From NCBI GenBank assembly GCA_009746045.1, contig RPFO01001935.1:64001-88912 (forward strand): a stretch of DNA of 24,912 nt. Direction: 5' to 3'. Positions within the stretch are counted from its first letter, which is position 1, and each line of letters opens with the position of its first letter. This stretch comes from Mesostigma viride (lineage: Eukaryota; Streptophyta; Mesostigmatophyceae; Mesostigmatales; Mesostigmataceae). The notes below the pieces were generated by a model. The model saw only the letters and a program-made list of their open reading frames with translations, was not told the DNA's origin and did not search any database. A program made the position numbers and the translations under genes. Shown one piece after another: positions 16,441 through 24,912 of this stretch.

Positions 16441-17928
16441 ATGGCTATCACGAACAAGAATGTCGCTAAGAAGCTTACCTACAACGAGGATGATGATGGG
16501 CAGGATCGGCGGATGCCCAGAGACAACAACAAGAAGCCGGCTGGCGATGCGGCCATTTCCAAGAAAAAGAAAAAGAACAAAAAGACTCACAATGGTTGCC
16601 AGGACGAGGGGACGGCGGCTGCAAAGCCGACCGACCTACCCCCCTCCCCTGCGAGGCCGGAGGCCGAGACGGCTCCCCCCGGGGAGACCGGCTTACCCTC
16701 GACTCCGGCGGCCGCCCCAGCCGCAACCACGGCTGGCGCGGCCATGGCTGCGGAGACCTCGGTGGTAAACCCCACTGAGGCTCCACAGTCCGGCCCCACG
16801 TTGCCATCTCTTCGGGAGCGTATGCCCCGTCAGACGGCCTCGGTGGCACCGGACGGGACGATTACCTTTCGTCCCGCCACATCAAACCTTAATGTCCCTT
16901 TCGCCCAGGGACACAACCACATTGAGCTAACGTTTGGGCGACCCTCTGCGTCCCTTCTTCGCAAGAAGAAGGACATGGAGAGTATTAAACTCGCACGGGT
17001 GGTGCGAAAACCTGTGGAACCCATCGCGGACAACCAATGTCCGACGATGAGGTATCCGACACTGCCAGTCTCCCCGATGGGGAGACTGAGATCAATCTTA
17101 CCCCAGCGCTCCTGGCGGTCGAGCAGGCCGCGCTGGTGGCAAATGAAGAACGCCGAGCGAGGCAGCGGACCGAGAGGTCCGCCGAGAGGCGGCTTTTCGG
17201 CTCGCCGCTAAGCGGCAAGAATATGAAGAGGAAGCCGCCCGTCGCCTGGCTACCCACCAGGCGATGGCGGACGCGTACCGCGAGGCCACCCAGCGGTTAC
17301 GTGACCTCTTAAAAAATGCTGACTATCCCATGCATATGCGGACAGTCAAGACCTGGCCGAGCTTGCTCGGTCAGCACACTTTAAAACCATGTCCTCCATC
17401 ACCCAAGCCAGGGTCACGGAGGCCATCTTGGCCAAACATGGGGTGGTAGCTGAAGAAGCCCCCCCGCTGGAAACCACCAGCAAGAAACCCTCTCCCCCCA
17501 ACCCCTGCAGTACAAGGAGGGACTGCTGGCCCTGGGCCGAGGAAGGGCAAAGAGGCGGACTGTCCAGTCCGGCCTGCTATGATCATGGGAGACCACTCCC
17601 TGACATACCCGAGGATGAGGCTGCCTTTCAGGCAGCCCTCCGGGAGCATGAGGTACGCAAGGAGATGAAGCGTCTCATGCGGGAGGAGGCCAGGAGGAGA
17701 GAGGCAGACACCCCTGCCCGCCCCTCCACCGATGGGGCTGGACCCAGTGGGGTTACCCGGACACCCCCGGGCTCCCCCAGGGCCACCATGACCCCCCTCC
17801 CCCTCCCCCACCACCCCAGGTTCGCCCTGTGGGTTGGGGCCCCCTCCCAAACCAGGGGGGTGGCCAGGACCCCAGGAGGCCCTGGGGGGAGGTGCAGAGG
17901 TGCCACAGGCACCCAACAGGCCTGCTGA
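16441..17928 (+). pseudogene. Element B first ORF / gag N-terminal region, several frame changes
   Basis: ATG 16441 lies 18 bases after the LTR and opens a frame with a Lys-rich patch (KKKKKNKK, near 16562-16584, nuclear-signal-like), a Pro/Ala-rich linker and ITFRPATSNLNVPFAQG near 16861. From about 17037 the coding-like reading changes frame (TEINLTPALLAVEQAALVAN), near 17209 again (KRQEYEEEAARRLATHQAMA, coiled-coil-like), and near 17344 back to the first frame (QDLAELARSAHFKTMSS), running to TGA 17926-17928. The gag-pol frame is already open from at least 17834. No known domain is visible. Such shifts in a copy with nearly identical LTRs suggest sequencing indels, a defective source copy or unrecognised introns. 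By position it corresponds to the extra first ORF of A. Confidence 0.5.
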
Positions 17929-18879
17929 GGCCCCCCCAAGGAGCGGGGATGTCCTGGAACAGCTCGCCATTCTCCAGGCCCAGCTGGCCTCGTTGCAAGA
18001 TCAGCAGTTAACAGCTAACCAGCTGCAAACTGTCGAGGGCCTGCGCGCCCTGATGTCGCGGTATGAGCGGGGGACCATCAACCTGGACCCCACCCGCCTG
18101 CAACAAGCAACCGACGGCTTCTTGAGGGCCAACCCCCCTCTCACAGGTGTGTTTAACCCTCATAAAAAGGAATCCAAAATCAATATTGCTGGCTTGCCTG
18201 AGGGTCACACTGTTGAACAAGCTAAGCAATTTGTTTTTGCTTTGGAGTATGGGATGGAAGGTCTTAACCTTAGACATCAGTTTAAGGCTCTCAGGGCCTC
18301 CTCCACATTCCATCAATCATCTCCTGCAATCAGAGCATTGATTCAAACCTATCAGGAACGTACCCTGACACCTGAAGCAGCCATTGAACAGTGGCCTACC
18401 TTTATCACTGATCTGAAACAGCTAGTGCTTACCAATAACCACATGGAAGCAGTAGAACGTTTCAACTGGCTTGCTGCATATAAGGTGAACAAGAATAACC
18501 TCTCTGGGGATGCAAAAACATACAGGGTAATGATTGAGAAAGACCTTGAGCTTCTCAAGCTCCAACCAAGGTATCTCATCCACACCTGGCTAACAAAAGC
18601 TAATTTGCAACCTTCTGTCCTGGCTACCCTGCTTACAGGCCTCAAGTCCCTCTGGGACAACTTCAGAGCTGCCATGCTCTATATCGAGGAGGCAGTGGAC
18701 CCCCTGGGTACTGGCAACCCAGGCCCAGGACCCCAAGGTCCAGGGTGTCCAAGGCCACAAACGCAAGGGGCAGGCCAGCCAGGGGGGGCACCCAAGACCC
18801 ACAAGTCCTCCCACCAAGGGGGCAGTGGCTCTCAGGGGCGTGGCAACACGTGGCACCGTGTGCCCCTGCATGGCAACCC

Positions 18880-19035
18880 CAACAACAACAACAACAACAA
18901 TAACAACAACAGGTCCCAGCAGGGCAACAATAACAACAGGTCCCAACAGGGCCAAAACAACAACAACAACAGGTCCCAGCAGGGCCAGAACCGGTCCCAG
19001 CAGGGAAACAACAACAACAACAACAACAACCAACC
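18880..19035 (+). repeat. AAC-rich repeat encoding Asn/Gln-rich tract in element B gag
   Basis: Runs of AAC alternate with copies of a GGTCCCAGCAGGGC-type unit and encode Asn runs separated by RSQQG. This prion-like low-complexity segment precedes the zinc knuckle. Polymerase slippage in such a tract could explain the frame change just after it. Confidence 0.85.
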
Positions 19036-19055
19036 TGGCAACCCTGGCCATAAGG

Positions 19056-19096
19056 TGCCTGAGGTGCTTCCAAGAGGGCACGCACGGCACAACTGC
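19056..19096 (+). other. Split CCHC zinc knuckle of element B
   Basis: The first half (CLRCFQEG) reads in a frame one base off the gag-pol frame. The second half (HARHNC) reads in the gag-pol frame. A minus-one step at GGGCAC (19076-19081) joins them into CX2CX4HX4C spacing. The compensating shift would lie upstream, probably in the AAC tract. As sequenced, the main frame lacks the two cysteines. Confidence 0.65.
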
Positions 19097-22000
19097 CCCA
19101 ACAACGACTCCCTGGCCAACGTGGATCTCTGCCCGGGCTGCTGGCACGCACGTCATCCCCTGGGGCCTCCAGGCAGCCGTTGCAACAGGCCTCGCTACCC
19201 AAATCAATGTGAGTTCACTCACCTTATGTACTCTGAGGATGATGATCTCATTACCATTGGGGATGGCAACCAGGGCATAATTGATTTTGAGGCAGCAACC
19301 TTACTGTCCTCCCAACACCCTGTTCTGGAACCTTACATAAAAGCACTAACCCCTACTGTTGACAACTCCATAGATATCAAGGAGCTTGCTCATCAGCTGC
19401 ACCTAGCCATGGGTCATGAAACAGTGGCTGAGGAACTGGCCAGACGGCTGGGGGGTAGTAGCATGGGAAAACAACTCAGGAATGCAGTAAAACTGGCTAG
19501 ACAACACTGTCAAGAATGTCAGTTCAATAGCCCCAAACCTCAAAAATGGCATACTGCAACTCCTTCCACCAATAGGGGCATGATAGTGGGGGATGTGATG
19601 CACATCAACAAAGATGTCCAACCCTACCTGATCCTAAAAGACTCATGGTCCAGGTTCACAGTAATGGAACCCCTACCTGGCATGTCTGCAGGGCAGCTAC
19701 GTGTTGCACTCATGATTGCTTTACCCAGATTCTACCCAGTTGACAGAATTTTGCTTGATCAACAATTTTCTTGTCTGACTGACCTGGAAGGGTGTGAAGC
19801 AATAGAGATTGCTGGGCTGGAAGATCATGAGGGTCAGGGGGTCATTGAAAGAACCATCAGATCTGTCAAAACCCTACTAGCCAAAAATCCTTCCAAGGAT
19901 GCTACTTCAGGGGTCTATTGTGACAGGGCACTCTGGTGTCATGAAATGTGCACAACCCTAAACATGAGACCTGTCTTGCATGCCACGTGGGGTGAAGTAA
20001 TCCCAGCAGGCCTGCAGGCAGGTGTATATCCCCCAGAGGTGATAGCACTGTACAACACTGCACGTGCACAAACCTCAGCAAAACTGGCAGAAAAAGATAA
20101 AACCCATTCCAGGCCAGTATTCCAAAAAGGTGATCAAGTTCTCTATTACAAGGAAAACAGCTTTGGTAAGGTTGGAACTTGGCTAGGTCCAGTTACCATC
20201 CGTGGATTTACCAAAAACAGCAAGACCGTGGAGGTCAAGCACAATATCAATGGGAAGCGTCACAGGGTGAGCTGTCATAGAATTAAGAAGTATTATTCTC
20301 CCATGGCAGACGTGCCTGGGGAAGAGTCTTTAAGCATGGACTCACTACTTCTATCTGGCAACTCCAGCATGCCCAGCAGTAGCTCTGAGCCACCAATTAC
20401 TGCTGTTGACAGCACCACAGCACCCTCTGTGAACCCTTCCACCCTCAGTGAAGCCAGGCCCACTTCACAACCTGGGGATTGCTTAACCAGGCACGAGGTA
20501 GCTGGGTTGGAAGCATTAGCTCAGCCCCAAGGCACCAAATGTCTGCCAACCTCCCGCTCTGAGGTCAAATTGGCAGTCGCCTTGCAAGCATTACACAGGT
20601 CACATAAGCAACAAGCTGCTGTGGCCGCAGGGTTGGCAAAAGTCTCAGCTGTGTGCACTAGTCAGGACCCCTGGACCCTGGCAATAGACACTCAGGCACA
20701 GGTCAGTGTGATCAGTGCACAAGCCATCCCTGGTCTTGAGATTGCACCTTCATTTTGGGCACGGGTGCAGGATTTCTCAGGCCAAAGCTCACTGGATGTA
20801 GTGGGACAAGTGATGCTCCCTATACTTGGTATTCAGACACCCTTCCAGGTGGTGGAGGGGTACTCTGGTAACACCTTGTTGGGGGAACCTTTTGTATCCT
20901 ATCCTGGGGTGCTTATCTCAGCTAATGAGCTCAGTGTCACAGGGGTGGGTGCAGTTCCTCTGGACCACTTTAAAATCCCTCTCTCCAGTATTGTCCCTGG
21001 TATGGATGCTGTCATCAAGGCAGTCAACACTCAGTATGCACCAGGGGAGATCCCTGATCTGGACAAGTTAGTGCACAGCCAGTTCCTCCATCCCTCAGCC
21101 TTTGGGCTGGGTAAGTGGGACATAGCCATGCACTCACCCCACCAAATCTCCCACGTCATACAAGAATGCAAAACACAAAAAGGGTTTACCAAGTGGCTGA
21201 TGGCCATTGTCCACCAAGCCAGGCAGGAATGGGTCCTGCCCAACCCCAAAAACCCTCAATACAAACCGCCTGTCACCCCTTCATGGGACGTGCCAGAGGG
21301 AGCCAAAAAGCTCAGATTAAAATTTGTTCTCAAACAAAAACCACAAAAAGTGGGCTCCCCAATCTTCCATGCCAGACCATGTGTCACAGAATTAAAGGGG
21401 ACATCCACACTGCCAAAAGGGGAAACATACACACCTGGGCTGCAACAAACCTCACTCAGGATCATGCTCTCCCTATTCCTCCACAACCTCAATGCAGGCC
21501 AAGACTATGTCTGCAAAGCCACTGATATTAAAAGGGCCTTCCTCAGGGGGGACCCAGAAAAGGCTGAATCTGTGTGGAAAGGGAAGGTGTACGTGGTAGA
21601 CACCCCAGCTGTGTGGAAACCTTATATTGATGAGCCCCACCTTATCATCAACATTGGGGTGGAAGGGCTTGTCAGTGCCCCAAAAATTTTCAGAGACTCA
21701 GCAGAGGAAGTATTCAAAAAGCTCAAGGCCACGTATGATGACCTGGACCCATGCTTTTTTGTTGTACCCACCCCCTCTGGACTGCTGTTCTTTGTGTGGC
21801 ATGGAGATGACCAACTCATTTGTGGGCCTAGAGCTGAGGTGGAAACCTTTATTCAGCAGGTCCAGGAATCATATGAGATTGGCAAACAGGTGGAATTGAG
21901 CACAACCCCCATCCAGTTCTGTGGCATCATGTTGCAGCTGCACAGGCAGCCAGATCAATGGGTCTGCTCTCTCTCTCCTCCTGCAGAATATATCAAGATT

Positions 22001-22726
22001 GTCTAGATCTGCTGCATCACACCTCTCCCCTTACACATGTGTGCCACTGTTCAGGGCAAACTGGGGTGGTGGTCAGCCATCTGTGGGGCTCCCTTAGCTG
22101 TCATCAGCAGGGTCACCCATGATGTTCTAGTCAAATCAAATGCAGTCACATCAGGAAGTTGTCATGACTGTCCCCCCCTCATCCTCCATGGCCTGAATCT
22201 GATGGAAGACATCCACATCCAATGTGTCATGGACAGCTCCATGGAGAGCAGAACAATCAATCAGATGGGGGCACGGGAATCAGGGCTGTTTTTTCTCACC
22301 AACAGGTCAGATTACATGTCCCTCACTTCCTGGTACAGCAGGCTACACCGCAGAAAACCTGGCAGCAGCAACTCAGCTGAATGTCGTGCTGTGGTGTCTG
22401 CTGCATTGCATGCTCGTTCCCTGCAGCACATGCTCACCTGGCTACAAACCCAGGCAGGCAGCACATGCAATGTCATCTCACATCTCTATACTGACAGCCA
22501 ATCTGTGATCAGTTTTCTAACCAAGAAATCTGTCTCTGCTGCTGTCCACACTGACTTGGATTGGGTGATCCTCAAACAGGAGGCCACCTATTTTTCCAGC
22601 TGGACTCATGTGGATGATGAGGACAACCCAGCAGACGCTCTCACGAAGCTGCGGGATGCTGCTGGCCAACAGTACCAGCTCCTCTTTCAGAACATGAACC
22701 CCTATGATATCAGAGTCAGTGTTTGA

Positions 22727-23100
22727 ATAAATGACTGGCCATAGCACAGTACACAACCACCACACCCCCTTACCACAGCGATAGCTGCTGGGCGCCATAA
22801 AATTCAACACATTCGTTGTGGGGTGTGAGTGCTGGCTAGGTCAGATTTGTATCCATTTGCAGCTTGAGGACACAAGCTTTGTATCCATTTACTTAATGTG
22901 TGCTTCAGTAACTGGCCAAACCAGCCAGCTGTGTACACCTTATTTAATGTGCAATATAACACCTGGCCAGAACAGCCAGCTGTAACCAACCTGGCTCAAC
23001 CAGCCATGTCTCTTTTGTACCCCTAATCAACTTAAAAACAATAACAATAATGTTGGGGGTGCAGACCTGCATTAAGAAATAAATAATAAAACAATACTGG
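22727..23100 (+). other. Element B 3' non-coding region with 51-bp tandem repeat and purine-rich end
   Basis: After the pol stop there are about 370 non-coding bases. Two imperfect 51-bp units (22893-22943 and 22944-22994) each carry TTAATGTG and a CTGGCC..(A/C)CAGCCAGCTGT block, and a third partial copy follows. TTTGTATCCATTT also occurs twice (about 22847 and 22878). The segment before the LTR (23074-23100) is A- and G-rich and ends CTGG, a weak polypurine tract. Confidence 0.6.
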
Positions 23101-23571
23101 AGTTAGTCTCCATGCTTTGCTGTAGACTAAGTCTCAAAGGCATTGTGAATACAACGTATGAATAAGCCTTGTAAACCTACGTTGGTATGTGAATATAAAT
23201 ACCACGTGGGCTATGCAGATAGGAATGCTAGTCGAGTCGCATACGTTTCCCTAGATAGGTACTTTGGGTACTGAGGTACGTGACAGATGTCAGTACCCAG
23301 TATACGTAGTGTCCTGTCATTGGACGGTACTAGAGTATCCTAGATAGGGACCGTACTGCAGCGTGCATTGATTTGTGATCGCACGATGCAGTGACTAGAG
23401 CTACCTGTCATCGTGTGGCCTCGGGCCAACGGTCTGCACCCAACGGTCACTGGCGGCGCAGCCGGTGAGAGGAACGTTGATAAAGGGTAAACCTATTTTC
23501 TAATGAACCAAGCAATTCATTGCTCCAAGCCTTCAGTGTTCTCAAGCAATATATCCCACCGCATTCTAACT
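23101..23571 (+). repeat. 3' LTR of element B
   Basis: The 471-bp copy of the LTR at 15950-16422 has the same AGTTAG...CTAACT ends and TATAAATA at 23194-23201. It differs by a C to T, a 2-base deletion near 23399 and a two-base difference near 23526. Confidence 0.92.
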
Positions 23572-23576
23572 CAATG
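23572..23576 (+). repeat. Target-site duplication of element B, right copy
   Basis: CAATG, identical to 15945-15949. Confidence 0.85.
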
Positions 23577-23626
23577 TACTGAGGAAGCTCATGAATGCTG
23601 ACTGTCAAGTCGGTCTATCTGTCTAA
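23577..23626 (+). pseudogene. Severed C-terminal tail of element A Pol
   Basis: With element B and one CAATG removed, the A pol frame at 15949 continues here for 16 codons to TAA 23624-23626. The restored end has the same shape as the end of B's own pol: QY, then a Val/Leu-Leu pair, Met-Asn, and a final Ser-Val stop in both. This independently confirms the B boundaries and that A's pol was intact at this point before B arrived. Confidence 0.85.
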
Positions 23627-24353
23627 AAGCTGAGAGCTGGGTGCTTAAGTCTCTGGATATCAGGCTGGGAGCTTGCTTGTACATAATCCTGAGCACACCT
23701 TGAGGGTGAGACATGTCTCTGGTGTGGGAATGTCTGACATTGTCTCTGATGGAGAGATGTCTATCTGGGGTTTTCATCTCAGTCTGAGGTTTCCCCAGAT
23801 CTGTGGTTTGTGGGCGGGGTTCGATTCCCTGGTGCCGTCTTAAGGCGGAGTTTCACGGACTGGCTGACCCATCCACCATGCTGGTGAGGTGGCGACAGGT
23901 CCCCTGATTTTCCACGGTTGGAATGAGTATAGGAGCTTGTGTTTTGCATGTGCTTCGCGTAGATGTTGTGTCTGGTTCGATAAGGGCAGCAGACCGGCGC
24001 CGACTCCCGTCTGGGGGTCAGCAATGTTTTCTGATGAGCTGTTGTGGGTGATCTGTGGGGTTTCGCCTAAGGTCCTGAAGGTTGTACATACTTCTCAAGT
24101 TCTTCGCTGAACACCTATGGGCTGCCACAGTTGGCCAACCTTTTGTACATGGGTAACACAACGAGCCTCCCGGGAAGGGATAGGGACTCATTGTAATTTG
24201 TTTGTGCTCCTGAACCAGTATGGGTGCTATGTACATATAATAAGGAATCCAAGCTGACTGTCATGCCCAGCGGGTTGTGACTTGTAGTCGGGGAGGATGT
24301 CCAGTACCCATTGTGTGTGTTTGTATGTAGACTTGTGTGAGCTGCTACAGCTC
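23627..24353 (+). other. Element A 3' non-coding region
   Basis: About 730 bases with no convincing coding. A GGTTCGATTCC B-box-like sequence at 23818-23828 has a 5-bp flanking stem (CGGGG/CCCTG), but no upstream tRNA half is visible. Repetitive GTCTCTG and GAGATGTCT words occur at 23712-23766. Confidence 0.5.
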
Positions 24354-24370
24354 AAGAAAGAAAGGATTGG
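24354..24370 (+). promoter_or_regulatory. Polypurine tract of element A
   Basis: AAGAAAGAAAGGATTGG directly precedes the 3' LTR start at 24371. It is purine apart from two T, matching the expected plus-strand primer position. Confidence 0.7.
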
Positions 24371-24912
24371 AGTTAACGCCAAGCGCATTGGCGTGTTCCT
24401 GATTCGGAATATCTCTGCGATTCCAGCGGCACCGGAACGAGTTCATTCCGACAAGTATCAAGAAAGTTATGGCGCTCCGACTTCCCGGTCGCGCTCGAGC
24501 GCGAGCCGGCTGTTCTTCTAAGTCGGACGTGAATATTTGCCGACGACATATGGGGTCGACAGTAATTCCTGGGCTGACAGGAATTAGGTGCTGAACCTAC
24601 GACGGTATTGGATTAATACGTCGTACGCAGGAAATAAGAACCTTAACCTGTGGTCTGTTGGTACCGCAGGCTTAGCCCTGGACTTCTAGGTGCAGATGCA
24701 ATTTAGTCACTGTGGACTGTGCTCTGTGGTCACTGTACCTGTATGGCAGACCTACTGTATAGGAACTGGGCGCTGTACAGGTAGTGAATACTGTACCGGG
24801 AGTGTTATTACTGAGCAGGCCTCCTAGGCTGCTCAGGACTAGCAAAGCACAGTGCACAAGTATATAAAGAATAGGCAGTGCCAATTGGGCAGTTCTCTTG
24901 CAAGCCCGCTCA
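24371..24912 (+). repeat. 3' LTR of element A, truncated by window end
   Basis: The first 542 bases of the LTR match 9397-9935 with about four substitutions and a few 1-2 base indels. The TATA box is at 24861-24869. About 150 further bases and the right target-site duplication should lie beyond the window. Confidence 0.9.

Larger units (their letters stand above)
17834..22726 (+). pseudogene. Element B Gag-Pol: gag, integrase, protease, RT, RNase H with one in-frame TAG
   Basis: One frame is open from before 17834 to TAG 22004-22006 and then to 22726, with no ATG near its left end. Numbering from 17834: helical gag to about residue 290, an Asn/Gln-rich tract, integrase zinc site H523-X4-H528 and C559-X2-C562, core D587, D642, E672, and an SH3-like end (GTWLGPVTIRGF, HRVSCHRIKKYY). 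Then the protease: DTQAQVSV at 952 and TLLGEPF near 1015. RT has TDIKRAFL (D1231) and HGDD 1323-1326. RNase H follows the TAG: MDSSMES, SAECRA, YTDSQS, ENPADALTKL. In the aligned position A has AAG (Lys), one base from TAG. The CCHC knuckle near 19056-19096 is split between two frames. Confidence 0.85.
15950..23571 (+). mobile_element. Element B: copia-like LTR retrotransposon nested in element A pol
   Basis: A complete 7.6-kb element in the same orientation as A, with LTRs 15950-16422 and 23101-23571 and CAATG duplications on both sides. The LTRs differ by about three substitutions and one 2-base deletion, so insertion is very recent. It encodes an N-terminal gag-side ORF region, gag, and pol in the order integrase, protease, RT, RNase H. 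It is a relative of A by shared domain order, motifs and LTR ends, but its proteins are clearly divergent. Frameshifts in the first part and one TAG in pol disable this copy as sequenced. Confidence 0.92.
9397..24912 (+). mobile_element. Element A: copia-like LTR retrotransposon with novel domain order (right end outside window)
   Basis: Element A runs from a 5' LTR (9397-10090) to a 3' LTR starting at 24371 and cut by the window end. Without element B the internal part is about 6.65 kb: an extra first ORF, gag with a CCHC knuckle, and pol in the order integrase, protease, RT, RNase H, then about 745 bases of non-coding sequence and a purine-rich tract. About 540 aligned LTR bases differ by only about four substitutions and a few small indels, so the insertion is recent. 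The candidate left target-site duplication is ACGGG (9392-9396). The right copy is not in view. Confidence 0.85.

Noticed and set aside
18590-19222. Overlapping minus-strand frames rich in Val or Cys
   Set aside because: They are antisense translations of the AAC repeat in gag.
23812-23835. tRNA gene at the GGTTCGATTCC sequence
   Set aside because: Only a T arm is visible; no acceptor partner, D arm or anticodon arm upstream.

Overview
The window is a nest of eukaryotic retrotransposons with no recognisable host gene. It holds Ty3/gypsy chromovirus and Ty1/copia-like proteins, L1-type ORF1 fragments and long LTRs. I see no bacterial operons, ribosome-binding sites or rRNA. GC-rich coding DNA, TATA-bearing LTRs and a TGTAA motif in one LTR would fit a green alga, but the sequence does not prove the lineage.

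Region 1 (1-4944): the 3' part of a chromovirus (element G1). It has the integrase end with a chromodomain (frameshifted), then an extra 776-codon ORF between pol and the LTR, a polypurine tract and a 543-bp 3' LTR (TGTTACG...CGTAACA). The extra ORF is split by a 722-bp minus-strand non-LTR insertion with a 14-bp target-site duplication. Removing the insert and one duplication copy restores the frame.

Region 2 (4945-9396): remains of a second gypsy-like element (G2: gag, CCHC knuckle, retropepsin, no RT or integrase seen). These are interrupted by a hairpin-rich stretch and by a foldback structure built from three 103-bp units, two of which form a perfect 206-bp palindrome beside a tRNA T-arm-like sequence. 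A 1.6-kb stretch without genes follows, then a degraded L1-type ORF1 fragment.

Region 3 (9397 to window end): element A, an LTR retrotransposon with a 694-bp LTR (AGTTAACG...CGTTAACT) that landed in that L1 fragment. It encodes an extra first ORF, gag with a CCHC knuckle, and pol.

Region 4 (15950-23571): element B, a relative of A with 473/471-bp LTRs (AGTTAG...CTAACT). It is inserted in the last codons of A's pol with a 5-bp duplication CAATG. A's original pol tail lies on the far side of B (to 23626) and resembles the end of B's own pol.

Main discovery candidate: A and B appear to define a divergent copia-like lineage. The order is gag-integrase-protease-RT-RNase H, with the protease after the integrase. 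The RT motif is HGDD instead of YxDD, the protease triad is DTN or DTQ instead of DTG, the integrase has a short D-X29-E spacing, LTR ends are AGTTA...TAACT rather than TG...CA, and an extra GC-rich ORF precedes gag. The same traits occur in two clearly different elements, so they are unlikely to be decay.
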